DNA of 25,868 bases, from NCBI GenBank assembly GCA_035440755.1, contig DAORND010000039.1, positions 1 through 25,868 of the forward strand, in the 5' to 3' direction. The stretch comes from Aquimonas sp002352135 (GTDB taxonomy: Bacteria > Pseudomonadota > Gammaproteobacteria > Xanthomonadales > Xanthomonadaceae). Below are positions 18,288-25,517 of the stretch, one piece after another; positions within the stretch are counted from its first letter, which is position 1; each line of letters begins with the position of its first letter. A model generated the notes under the pieces. It was not told where the DNA came from. It made no database searches and worked only from the letters and a program-made list of their open reading frames with translations. Position numbers and translations under genes: made by a program.

Positions 18288-21200
18288 CGACTGAGCTCCG
18301 GCTCGGCATCGTGTACGGCGTCGGGATCGATCCACAGGCACTGCATCAGGTCTTCGGCGAGATCGATCAGCGCCTGCATCGCGGTCGGGTCATCAGCCAG
18401 CTCGATATCGCGACTCCACAAGGCCGCGTAACCGCCATCGCTGTGCAGTTCACCGCCTTGACCCTGCCAATGCGTCAGCCACTTGCTCTCGGGCTTGGTC
18501 ACGGCCTGCCAACTGGTGCGGGGGAAGTACCAGCGTCGACCGTGTTGGGCGTCGACGTAGCGTTGCAGCAAGTCATGCAAGCGGCTCAGCAGTTCCTGCC
18601 GCAGCGACGCGATGCGCGCCGCGTCCTGCCGCTGCCACGCGCTTACCCAGGCCTGATTGAAGGCATCCAGCCGCGCCGTCCAGCCGTCATCCTGCTCCGC
18701 CTGCAGCAGGCAAACGCGCACCGGCTGCAGGGGTTCCTGCAGTTGCCGCAGCAGCCATTGCAGGAAGACCGGTATGCGTTGTCCGAAGTGGGCGCTGCGC
18801 GCGCTGCGTTCGATGCTCAGCACTGCACCAGTCTGTTTGACCTTGGGCATCACGAGGATCAGCAGCCAGTCGGTGTCAGCACAGCGATACAGCGGACCGA
18901 TGCTGCCCTGCAGATGCCAGGGTGCAGCGTCGAAATCCAGCGAGGTGAAGCGTGGTTCCGGCAAACCGTCAGCGAACAGCGGATGGGTGCGCGCGATGTC
19001 CCGCAAGACCTCGATGGCGAAACGCTCACGCTGCCACGCGGCCTCACCAGCGCGACCCAGTGGCAGACGACCGGCCAGTCGCAGTTCCGGCGGCACGTGC
19101 GCGGGCAAGTCGGCCGCCGGATCGCGCGCCCAATGCAGAAACAGTGCGCGCGCCACACTGTCGAGACCGCTCAAACGGTCCTGCATCGGTTCCAGGCGCG
19201 GCAAGGCGTCGGACTGCAGCGCGTGCAGGCTGAGCCGCTCGCCCAGCAAGGTTTCTGCCGGTCGCCGGAAGTAGCTCAGTAGCGCATCCATCCGCAGCAC
19301 CGTGCGGGCATCCTTGGTGACCGCCAGCGAGCTCTGTTCCGCACGATAGAACGGCGTCGTTGGCGGCGACGCGGTCGGCAAGGCCAGCGGCGGCCGGTAG
19401 CTGAACAGGCGCGGATCAGCGGCGTCGTAGTAGCGCGCGTCGAAGGGCTGCAGCGGATGCGCCACCCACCACGGACCATGACCCTCCGTTGGCGCCAGTC
19501 CCGCCTCACGGTCCAGCACATCCAGCAGGTCGGCCAGTGGCTCGGCGGGATTGCGCGGCTTGCCATCGCGCACACCCTGGCCGAGATAGCTGAGATGCAG
19601 GCGATCACGCGCCGACATAAGGGTCTGCAGGAACAACCACCGATCATCGCTGCGCACGTCGCGATCGCCCAGCCTCGGGTGATCGGCCATCAGGTCCAGA
19701 TGACTGGCGACCACCGCACGTGGGAAGGCACCTTCATCGAGTCCCAGCACGGCGATGACGCGGAACGGCACCGCGCGCTGCGGAACCATGCCGCAGACGG
19801 TCATGCCACCGCGCAGAAAGCGCTGCGCGGCCGTTGCCGCCTGCACGCGTTCCTCGAACAACTCGGTGACCGCGTCCAGACCCAGCATCGGCTCGCAGCC
19901 CACCGACTGCGCCTCGCTCAGCATGTCGCTGATACTCGCCCGCAACGCGTCGAAGGCGCGCGCCTCGTCGACATCGGACGGATCGGCCATCAAGCGTTCG
20001 TCGACAACCCGTAGCAATCGGTCGACCCAGTCAGCGAGCGGATGCAGCGCCTCTGCGAAGTCCTGCCAGTCGCGCAGCGCACTCAGCAGGCTGTCCCACT
20101 GCCCAAGGATAGTGGCGAGGCTGGGATCAATGCCCTGCAAGGGCACCACGCCACCGCTGTCGGCAAGCGCGACGCTCGGCAGGTCGCCCTCCTGCGCCTC
20201 ACCCAGCACATACGCCGCCAGCGCACGATCCAGCCCCCAGGCATGACTGTGCACTGCCTTGGCTGGCGCACCAGCGCGCTGCTTCGCCTCGGCATCCAGA
20301 CCCCAGACCACACGCGCCTGCTCCAGCAGTGCGCGACAGGTGTCGATGTCGGCCTCGTTCAGATCGGCACCACGCCGAACCGGCGGCAAGGACCACCAAT
20401 CCAGCAACTCGCTGGCATGGCAGCGACTGCGTGCCAAGCCGAGCCACTGACTGACCGCCTGCCAAGCCGGGTGGCGCGCCTGCGGGCTGACATCGGCAAA
20501 CTGCCATGGCAAGGGCCCTTGACTACGCCCCGCTTCACCGAACACTGCCGGAAACAGCGCCGCATAGGCGCGGATATCCGGTGCCATCACCACGATGTCG
20601 GCGGGTGCCAAAGCGGGATCCGCCGTACGGGCGTCCAGCAAGGCATCACGCAGAACTTCCAACTCGCGAAGTCGGGTGTGACAGGCATGGATGCGCAGTG
20701 ACGGGTCGGACATGACTGACCGCCATGCCTGTACCTCTGGATCGTCAGGCGGCGCGCTTTCCGAAGGATGCCGCAGCGGGCGACGCAACAGCTCGGCCTG
20801 ATGCCGCCGGATACTTTCCTGCACGCATTGCAGCGTCGTCACCGGCTCGCTGGGCGGGTCGATGTCCTGCCAATGCCGCTCGTCGACCTGCAGATCGCTA
20901 TTCTCCAGTTGGCAGAGAAAATGCTGTCCGATGCGTCCCCAGTTTGCCAGCAAGGGGTGACCCGACTCTTCAGGCTCTGCCACCGAGCCCGTTTGCAGCG
21001 CGCTTTCCAGCAGGCCTTTCCAATGCGCACGCGGGCCCTGCAGACCGCCCCAGAACTCACGACACGGATCGGGCACGTAAAGCACGACCGGACGCGTTTC
21101 GGCCACCGTCACCAGCACCTGCCAGTCCTGCGGCGGCAGGTGGGTCAGGCCGAACACATGCAGCGGCTCGGTCACCGCCGGTGCCTGCCGCAAGGCCTTG

Positions 21201-21784
21201 CGCAGGGCAGGCCAGATCTCGGCGCGCAGGGGTTGCCCGAGGCGCGCCCGCGCAGAACGCCACAGTGCGCCGATCCCGTCATCGCCGGCGACCACCGAAC
21301 GCCCCGCCGACCAGTCCTGCAACCAATCCGGTCGATACACGCGGATCTGTGCCAGCCGCTGTGCCAGATGTTGGGCCAGCTGATAACGCCGCAAGCCACT
21401 TTCGTCACCCGACAGGTAGTGCTGCCACTGCGGATCGTTCGCGGTCTGCAGCAGATCGAACAGTACCCAGCGCAGCGATCCGGTGGCATAGGCCGTGGTC
21501 GAGGCGGTCGCCTCGCTTGGCAGGTAGTCGCGCTGCAGTTGCTCGATCCAGCTCGCTGGCAGAAGGATGTCGAGATTGGCTACCACACCGGCAGGTCCAC
21601 GCGCCTTGGCCAAGGCCATCTGCAGCCACTGACGCACGCCCGGATGCGCTGCGATGAGGGTCTGCGGTGCCAGCACCGCCTCCGGCGCGCTGGCATCCAG
21701 CAGAGTCAGCAAGGGCTGCAACAGGGCTTCGATACGGCTTGCGCGGTAGAGCACGAGACCACGGGTCAGCAGAGGTTCTTTCAC
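18284..21784 (-). CDS. recC: Exodeoxyribonuclease V gamma subunit (RecC)
   Basis: Scaffold and Chi-scanning subunit of RecBCD, with inactive helicase-like and nuclease-like domains; 1166 residues (E. coli 1122). The N-terminus GLVLYRASRIEALLQPL corresponds to the family's opening HSNRLD-type strand, and further matches are NLDILLPASWIEQL, VFGLTHLPPQDWQVL, the VMAPDIRAYA segment and VLGLDEGAFPR. I take GTG 21784 as the start: it fits the N-terminal family boundary and overlaps the TGA of the preceding small ORF by four bases (GTGA). An ATG at 21859 would add 25 residues of no family character. It is the first of three tightly overlapping genes, which implies a single recCBD transcript and stoichiometric synthesis. 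The Chi sequence used by this organism cannot be read from the protein by eye. Confidence 0.95.
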   Translation of the reverse strand: MKEPLLTRGLVLYRASRIEALLQPLLTLLDASAPEAVLAPQTLIAAHPGVRQWLQMALAKARGPAGVVANLDILLPASWIEQLQRDYLPSEATASTTAYATGSLRWVLFDLLQTANDPQWQHYLSGDESGLRRYQLAQHLAQRLAQIRVYRPDWLQDWSAGRSVVAGDDGIGALWRSARARLGQPLRAEIWPALRKALRQAPAVTEPLHVFGLTHLPPQDWQVLVTVAETRPVVLYVPDPCREFWGGLQGPRAHWKGLLESALQTGSVAEPEESGHPLLANWGRIGQHFLCQLENSDLQVDERHWQDIDPPSEPVTTLQCVQESIRRHQAELLRRPLRHPSESAPPDDPEVQAWRSVMSDPSLRIHACHTRLRELEVLRDALLDARTADPALAPADIVVMAPDIRAYAALFPAVFGEAGRSQGPLPWQFADVSPQARHPAWQAVSQWLGLARSRCHASELLDWWSLPPVRRGADLNEADIDTCRALLEQARVVWGLDAEAKQRAGAPAKAVHSHAWGLDRALAAYVLGEAQEGDLPSVALADSGGVVPLQGIDPSLATILGQWDSLLSALRDWQDFAEALHPLADWVDRLLRVVDERLMADPSDVDEARAFDALRASISDMLSEAQSVGCEPMLGLDAVTELFEERVQAATAAQRFLRGGMTVCGMVPQRAVPFRVIAVLGLDEGAFPRAVVASHLDLMADHPRLGDRDVRSDDRWLFLQTLMSARDRLHLSYLGQGVRDGKPRNPAEPLADLLDVLDREAGLAPTEGHGPWWVAHPLQPFDARYYDAADPRLFSYRPPLALPTASPPTTPFYRAEQSSLAVTKDARTVLRMDALLSYFRRPAETLLGERLSLHALQSDALPRLEPMQDRLSGLDSVARALFLHWARDPAADLPAHVPPELRLAGRLPLGRAGEAAWQRERFAIEVLRDIARTHPLFADGLPEPRFTSLDFDAAPWHLQGSIGPLYRCADTDWLLILVMPKVKQTGAVLSIERSARSAHFGQRIPVFLQWLLRQLQEPLQPVRVCLLQAEQDDGWTARLDAFNQAWVSAWQRQDAARIASLRQELLSRLHDLLQRYVDAQHGRRWYFPRTSWQAVTKPESKWLTHWQGQGGELHSDGGYAALWSRDIELADDPTAMQALIDLAEDLMQCLWIDPDAVHDAEPELSR

Positions 21785-22008
21785 GGCGATGTCCGATGGT
21801 GCCAGTCGCGCGCAAAACCAAGTGCCAAACGCGCCGCACCCTCCTGCGCGCTGCGGCAAAGATTGAACACACGCGGCAGCAGACCAACGACATCCGTGAC
21901 CGATCGCCCGATCAGCATCTGCGTCAAGGGCAGCGGCGTTCCCGCATCAAGCCCGACCGCGAAGCCTTGCCCCAGCGGCTGCAATGTCAACTTGACCACC
22001 TGTTGCAT
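21781..22008 (-). CDS. Small protein resembling the N-terminus of hydrogenase large-subunit homologues
   Basis: A closed 75-codon frame: ATG 22008, with GGGAG nine or so bases upstream and an in-frame TAG nine codons before that. It ends in a TGA that overlaps the recC GTG by four bases. The segment MLIGRSVTDVVGLLPRVFNL followed by CRSAQEGAARLALG resembles, as I remember it, the N-terminal motif of NiFe-hydrogenase large-subunit-like proteins (HupK/HoxV type), where a GR...E..L.PR.F.LC..AQ..A pattern occurs. There are no later metal-binding CxxC motifs, so it cannot bind a NiFe centre by itself. It may be a remnant of a longer gene, a real small protein, or a leader ORF that couples translation into recC. 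Function unknown; existence as a translated frame is supported by the overlap, homology is tentative. Confidence 0.5.
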   Translation of the reverse strand: MQQVVKLTLQPLGQGFAVGLDAGTPLPLTQMLIGRSVTDVVGLLPRVFNLCRSAQEGAARLALGFARDWHHRTSP

Positions 22009-22043
22009 GTCCGCACGCTCCCGTCGACTTTGGTGCTACCAGC

Positions 22044-22061
22044 CAGGGGACAGCCCCTGTC
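22044..22061. repeat. Small overlapping hairpins upstream of the recC transcription unit
   Basis: CAGGGG (22044-22049) pairs with CCCCTG (22054-22059) around ACAG; the overlapping GACAG (22049-22053) also pairs with CTGTC (22057-22061). The two stems exclude each other. It resembles the GGGGACAGCCCC-type REP-like palindromes common in gammaproteobacteria, but only one copy is in the window. No other element is clear in 22009-22110. Confidence 0.4.
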
Positions 22062-22110
22062 AGCGCCCCAATTATCCCGCCAGACCCACCTGCCCGACCT
22101 GCGCGGGTCA

Positions 22111-22139
22111 TATGCACCTTCGCTGCCACGCGCTACACT
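22111..22139 (+). promoter_or_regulatory. Possible tRNA-Arg promoter
   Basis: TACACT (22134-22139) is a good -10 box and is followed by a GC-rich discriminator (ACACGCCCGC), as in stable-RNA promoters under stringent control. The -35 is weak (TATGCA, 22111-22116, 17-base spacer). It sits 43 bases before the truncated tRNA copy, so it was presumably the original promoter of the tRNA gene. Confidence 0.4.
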
Positions 22140-22182
22140 ACACGCCCGCTGCGGCCAGCCCGCGGCGAGACGACAGCTCAAC

Positions 22183-22222
22183 GCGCCCGTAGCTCAGCCG
22201 GATAGAGTAGTGGCTTCCGAAG
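22183..22222 (+). pseudogene. Truncated 5' half of tRNA-Arg(CCG)
   Basis: Forty bases identical to the intact tRNA from the first acceptor base through the anticodon loop, including anticodon CCG at 22217-22219. What follows (GCGCTACTC...) cannot form the 3' half of the anticodon stem, the T arm or the acceptor, so it is not a functional tRNA. It occupies the position nearest the likely promoter. Confidence 0.9.
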
Positions 22223-22309
22223 GCGCTACTCAGCTAGATTGAAAGGTGTAAAAGGTGTCACGGTGGCTTTACTCGAAAGTGCAAGGTCATCTGGAAAAAG
22301 TCGTTACAA
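22223..22309 (+). other. 87-base interval between the tRNA copies with a short tandem repeat
   Basis: No gene. It contains AAAGGTGT twice in tandem (22242-22249 and 22251-22258, period 9). Such short direct repeats beside a tRNA fragment can be integrase arm-type sites, which would make this the remnant of one att flank of a lost element. No clear promoter for the intact tRNA was seen in it. Confidence 0.5.
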
Positions 22310-22312
22310 AAC

Positions 22313-22389
22313 GCGCCCGTAGCTCAGCCGGATAGAGTAGTGGCTTCCGAAGCCATTGGTCGGGGGTTCGAATCCCTCCGGGCGCGCCA
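22313..22389 (+). tRNA. tRNA-Arg, anticodon CCG
   Basis: Full cloverleaf of 77 bases by hand folding: acceptor GCGCCCG (22313-22319) pairs with CGGGCGC (22379-22385); D stem GCTC/GAGT; anticodon stem GTGGC/GCCAT with loop TTCCGAA and anticodon CCG at 22347-22349; variable loop TGGTC; T stem GGGGG/CCCTC with loop TTCGAAT; discriminator G and encoded CCA at 22387-22389. Reads CGG codons. Its first 40 bases are duplicated upstream, and its 3' end is the left boundary of an integrative element. No terminator hairpin follows directly. Confidence 0.97.
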
Positions 22390-22395
22390 AATTCC

Positions 22396-22428
22396 CTGTG
22401 ACAAATCTGCGACAGATCTGGGACAAAG
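22396..22428 (+). repeat. Three tandem 11-base repeats, candidate integrase arm-type sites
   Basis: CTGTGACAAAT (22396-22406), CTGCGACAGAT (22407-22417) and CTGGGACAAAG (22418-22428) abut without spacers; consensus CTGNGACARAK. They begin seven bases after the tRNA CCA. Period 11 puts them on one face of the helix. GGGACAAA-type repeats next to integrated tRNA genes are familiar arm sites for integrases, but binding is inferred. From 22429 to 22605 I see no further element. Confidence 0.7.
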
Positions 22429-22605
22429 CCTGCTGTCAGGGCGTTCTGGGGGCGAGTAAAGACCTCCCGTCGCATGAGTTTTCTGTCTCCTGAATCCGCA
22501 CAAGTTGCCTGTCGAAACTCAGATTTGCAGCGGTACCCCTACTGCAGCTCAGCGACCCTACCCCGTGCTTGCAAAGTCACGTTGAGATGTTCTGGAAGGG
22601 GTCAC

Positions 22606-22851
22606 CTACCTGGGACTGATGGCATCAGTGTCCTGTTCGACGTGTTCTACCAACTCTTCTATCCGACAGCCGAAGTAGCTGCAGAGGCGATCGAGCGCAT
22701 CCGTCTGAATGTTCGCTCCGTGATGATTCGCCATTTTTGACAAGGTCATACGGTTCAGCGCGGTCGCATCCGCAATCTCCTGCAACGTGACGCGGCGGCG
22801 CTCTCTGAACTCGAGATCGGCGATACGTTCCTTGAGCTTGTACCTTAACAT
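22606..22851 (-). CDS. XRE (Cro/CI)-family transcriptional regulator
   Basis: Small DNA-binding protein of 81 residues, nearly all one helix-turn-helix domain: residues 21-65 read VTLQEIADATALNRMTLSKM with the following helix ending LDRLCSYFGCRIEELVEHV. The turn ATALNRM and the conserved LxxLCxYFxCxIEELxE tail are typical of short Cro/CI-like repressors such as the YozG type. ATG 22851 has no convincing Shine-Dalgarno site, so it may be weakly translated or leaderless. It is divergent from the excisionase-like gene, and the perfect inverted repeat between them is the obvious operator for it, making it the likely repressor of element excision. The opposite-strand frame at 22474-22740 has no recognisable product. 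Confidence 0.88.
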   Translation of the reverse strand: MLRYKLKERIADLEFRERRRVTLQEIADATALNRMTLSKMANHHGANIQTDALDRLCSYFGCRIEELVEHVEQDTDAISPR

Positions 22852-22911
22852 GGACTGAATGGCGATTATCTAAGTTATCGTTTGATGTTGCGCGTAAGCG
22901 CTTGCCGTGTA

Positions 22912-22957
22912 TCTTTGTCATCACGTGATTGTTTTAGTAATCACGTGATGACAAAGA
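22912..22957. promoter_or_regulatory. Perfect 19-bp inverted repeat, probable operator pair
   Basis: TCTTTGTCATCACGTGATT (22912-22930) is the exact reverse complement of 22939-22957, with an 8-base AT-rich spacer GTTTTAGT. Each arm holds the 10-bp palindrome ATCACGTGAT (22920-22929, 22940-22949), so two dyads lie 20 bp centre to centre, about two helical turns, which suits two dimers binding on one face. It ends 19 bases before the excisionase ATG and lies 61 bases from the XRE start. It could also fold as an RNA hairpin, but there is no T-tract. Confidence 0.85.
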
Positions 22958-22976
22958 CCATCACAGGAGCCGTGCC

Positions 22977-23213
22977 ATGACCGCAACCTACCTCACCACC
23001 GACCAATTGGCTAGCCGTATCCACTATGACAGCCGAACCATCCGCAGTCGCCTGAAGGACAGCGTCCTTCTGGAAGGCGTGCACTACATCCGGCCCTTTG
23101 GCGGCCGCAAACTGCTCTTCGTGTGGGAAGCCATCGAGCGCGACATCGCGAACGTGTCGATGGGGCGTGGCCCGCTGATCCCGATGGCCAATGGGGGTCA
23201 TGCCCATGGCTAA
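22977..23213 (+). CDS. Excisionase-like small HTH protein
   Basis: Seventy-eight residues with an AlpA/Xis-like winged-helix plan: YLTTDQLASRIHYDSRTIRS forms the helix-turn-helix and the wing follows in EGVHYIRPFGGRKLLFVWEA. AGGAG at 22964-22968 sets the ATG. The C-terminal tail (about 58-78) is Gly/Pro-rich and overlaps the integrase start by 8 bases, so the two are one operon. Proteins of this kind bend att DNA and bias the integrase towards excision, and some act as transcription activators of the integrase. A perfect inverted repeat overlaps its promoter region. Excisionase activity itself is inferred from fold and position. Confidence 0.8.
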   Translation: MTATYLTTDQLASRIHYDSRTIRSRLKDSVLLEGVHYIRPFGGRKLLFVWEAIERDIANVSMGRGPLIPMANGGHAHG

Positions 23214-24522
23214 GGTTCGGGTCCGTCCAGAAACCCGCACGCTGTACCTGGACTTCCAGTACCAGAGCGTTCGCTGTCGCGAACAAACCGCACTCGCCGA
23301 TACGCCGGGCAATCGACGCGCCTTGGAAGCGGTCGGCAAACGGATCGATCGCGATATCACCAAGGGCCGCTTCGACTATCGGGCCTACTTTCCCGACAGC
23401 CCGCGTGCCACGCAATTCGATGATCCTGCGGAGGTGTCAGACGCGGTGGTCAGCACCACGCCGACATTCGGCGAGTTCGCTGAAGTCTGGTTTCGGGAAT
23501 CGATTCCGCGCTGGCGCGATCGCTATCGCCGTTCGATCCGCGACACGCTCGACCGCATCGTCCTTCCCGTGTTGGGCGAGAAGCCGCTCGACGCTGTCCA
23601 GCGTGCCGACTTACTGGCGTTCCAAGCCCATATTGCGCTTCGCGCTGGCCGCGGCAGGCAAACCATCTCCGCGCGGCGGATCAACAAGATCATGACGCTG
23701 GTGAAGGCGATCCTCAACGAAAGCGCCGATCGCTTCGGGTTGACCTCGCCCGCACGTGGCTTGAAGACGCTGAAGCAACGCCGACCTGACGTCCTGCCTT
23801 TTACGCTGGAAGAAGCACACCTGCTGATCTCCCGTGTGCGTCCCGATTACAAACCCTATCTGACCATCCGCCTGCTGACCGGACTGCGCACCGGCGAGGC
23901 CGATGGTCTGCAGTGGCAGGACGTGGACATCAAGAACGCCTGCTTTCGAATCGAACGCACGCATTCGAGAGACGGCGATGGCGATACCAAGACGCAGGGA
24001 TCCAAACGCACCATTCCGATGGTGCCTCAGGTACTGGCCGCCTTCGAAGCACAAGCGCGCTTTCGTCTGCCCGAGTGCCCGTGGGTCTTTCACTCGAGCC
24101 AAGGTCATCCGATTGATGCGGTGAACTTCACCAACCGCATCTGGTATCCGCTGCTGCGCCATCTCGACTTGAAAGTTCGACCGCCCTACCAAATGCGCCA
24201 CACCGCCGCGACGCTGATGCTGGCCTCAGGCGAGAACCCCGAGTGGATTGCCTCGGTACTCGGCCATTCGACGACCGAGATGTTGTTCCGGGTGTACTCC
24301 CGCTATGTCCCCAACCTGACCCGCAATGACGGCCAGGCCTTTGCCGGTCTAGTCCACAGTCGACTGTCAGGCGCCGAGTCGGCGTCTGCAGGCACGCCGC
24401 CCTCCACGCCGGTGGAGTCGCTGCTACAAGCGCTGCAGGCACTGAAGCCCAACGAATTCGCCGAGCTTCTTGCCAGAAGCACCCCTCGAACCCCTGCGGA
24501 GGCATCCTCCCATGGTGATTGA
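23206..24522 (+). CDS. Tyrosine integrase with DUF3596-type arm-binding domain
   Basis: Site-specific recombinase of 438 residues. The N-terminus (1-55; VRVRPETRTLYLDFQY then CREQTALADTPGNRRALE) is the DUF3596-type arm-binding domain. Residues about 86-185 form the SAM-like core-binding domain. The catalytic domain shows R228 (TGLRTGE), a beta-hairpin lysine in TKTQGSKR (K262 or K267), R331 in PYQMRHTAAT (box II, with Tyr in the first His position as is common in this subfamily), H354 (LGHSTTEM) and the nucleophile Y364 in FRVYSRY. All catalytic residues are present. A GGGGG at 23193-23197 favours ATG 23206; ATGs at 23200 and 23191 are alternatives. It overlaps the excisionase before and the HD gene after. 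It should act at the tRNA-Arg 3' end. Confidence 0.95.
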   Translation: MAKVRVRPETRTLYLDFQYQSVRCREQTALADTPGNRRALEAVGKRIDRDITKGRFDYRAYFPDSPRATQFDDPAEVSDAVVSTTPTFGEFAEVWFRESIPRWRDRYRRSIRDTLDRIVLPVLGEKPLDAVQRADLLAFQAHIALRAGRGRQTISARRINKIMTLVKAILNESADRFGLTSPARGLKTLKQRRPDVLPFTLEEAHLLISRVRPDYKPYLTIRLLTGLRTGEADGLQWQDVDIKNACFRIERTHSRDGDGDTKTQGSKRTIPMVPQVLAAFEAQARFRLPECPWVFHSSQGHPIDAVNFTNRIWYPLLRHLDLKVRPPYQMRHTAATLMLASGENPEWIASVLGHSTTEMLFRVYSRYVPNLTRNDGQAFAGLVHSRLSGAESASAGTPPSTPVESLLQALQALKPNEFAELLARSTPRTPAEASSHGD

Positions 24523-25360
24523 ACTGCCACCCCTTGCCACGGTTGAGGAATACGACGTGGCGATCGAGGTCCTCGACGCCTTTTCGGATGGTCTCGGCCG
24601 CTACTGCAGGCTCTACAGTCAGGTGGGTTTAATGCATGCCAAGAGCTGGATACCGATTCCACCCTCGCCGTCGGGGTGCCTGACGCGTGGCAAGGCCACC
24701 CTGCTGCCGTTGGATGACGACCGCTTCGATCACTTGCTGATGAACTTCACACGCGAACTCGATCTGCCGGTCACCACCTTGTTCTCGAATTGGTGGTGTC
24801 CCATCGAAGGGGTCCACGCGCAGACGGCGGCCTTGATTGAACAGATTGAGTCGATTCCTTTACGGCGCCTAGTGGGCGATGCGCTGTTGCACCCACACAC
24901 GGTCCGCGCGTTCTGGTCGAGCCCGGCGTCCAAAGCCCATCACCATGCCTACCCAGGTGGCCTCGCGCTGCACTCACTCGAAGTCGCTACCATGGCCGCG
25001 AGCGCAAATCTCCTCACCGCCTATGACCGCGATCTCGCGATCGCCTTTGCCCTGCTGCACGACTACGGCAAGGTGTGGTGTTACGCCAACCCAAACGGGA
25101 TCGACTCCAGAACCCATGAACGCATCGGCCTGCAGAAGCTTGGTCCGCTGCTGGCAATTCTTCAAGCCGAGTCGCCGGACATCGGCGCGGCGCTGGAAGA
25201 TCTGCTGGGAGGCAAGCGCGCATCACGCAGTGGGCCCTATCCGTTGGCCATAGGCAGGGTGGTCAAAGCGTTCGATCAGATGAGTTGCGAAATGGCGATG
25301 CGACCGCGACTAAGGCAACCAACGCAGTACATCGAAGACGACGACGACATCAAATTCTAG
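24512..25360 (+). CDS. HD-domain protein resembling a short MobH/TraI_2 relaxase or YhaM-type hydrolase
   Basis: Protein of 282 residues. The N-terminal 120 residues are an unassigned beta-containing region with WWCPIEGVHAQT. From about 138 the sequence matches the HD-hydrolase core shared by TraI_2/MobH proteins and YhaM exonucleases: HHHAYPGGLALHSLEV (143-158, the triple-His plus H154), LLHDYGK (H183, D184), HERIGLQKL (H202) and D255 in AFDQ. All metal ligands are present, so it may be an active phosphohydrolase/nuclease. The end is acidic (EDDDD). MobH relaxases are usually far longer, so this would be a minimal form, or a hydrolase with another job. GGAGG at 24498-24502 sets ATG 24512, which overlaps the integrase by 11 bases, showing tight coupling to element mobility. 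Confidence 0.72.
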   Translation: MVIELPPLATVEEYDVAIEVLDAFSDGLGRYCRLYSQVGLMHAKSWIPIPPSPSGCLTRGKATLLPLDDDRFDHLLMNFTRELDLPVTTLFSNWWCPIEGVHAQTAALIEQIESIPLRRLVGDALLHPHTVRAFWSSPASKAHHHAYPGGLALHSLEVATMAASANLLTAYDRDLAIAFALLHDYGKVWCYANPNGIDSRTHERIGLQKLGPLLAILQAESPDIGAALEDLLGGKRASRSGPYPLAIGRVVKAFDQMSCEMAMRPRLRQPTQYIEDDDDIKF

Positions 25361-25517
25361 GTGGACTCTGGCGCAAAGGAGACGTCGTCGCCTCCCCGGC
25401 GCTCGAAACGGTCGACCTCTGGTGATGCCGTTACGCGCGTCGGCACCGCGCGACGTTTCGTGTAGCGCCTCCGGGGTAGACTTTTATTGAGGGTGCCATC
25501 CAAGTGAGGAACAAGGC
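25361..25517 (+). other. 157-base intergenic stretch before the HigA-like gene
   Basis: No open frame with recognisable content, and in particular no RelE/HigB-type toxin. An imperfect stem GGAGACG/CGCCTCC (25379-25397) after the HD gene lacks a T-tract, so a terminator is doubtful. TAGACT at 25477-25482 is a possible -10 box for the next gene. Confidence 0.4.

Larger units (their letters stand above)
22180..22352 (+). repeat. 43-base direct repeat, two copies 130 bases apart, covering the 5' half of tRNA-Arg
   Basis: 22180-22222 and 22310-22352 are identical over 43 bases and diverge at once on both sides. The shared block starts three bases before the tRNA and stops at the first base after the anticodon loop (G22222/G22352). 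The sharp right boundary at the anticodon loop is where many tyrosine recombinases cross over, so this looks like an att duplication left by an integration event. A simple tandem duplication is the alternative. Confidence 0.85.

Noticed and set aside
22396..22428. CRISPR-like array
   Set aside because: Units are 11 bases and abut with no spacers; no cas gene is present. Arm-type sites explain them better.
22287..22475. Minus-strand open frame with a GGIRTPDQWLRKPLLYPAELRA-like product
   Set aside because: It is the antisense reading of the tRNA-Arg gene, a well-known false protein in databases.
22474..22740. Plus-strand frame of 88 codons
   Set aside because: Largely antisense to the XRE regulator and without recognisable content.
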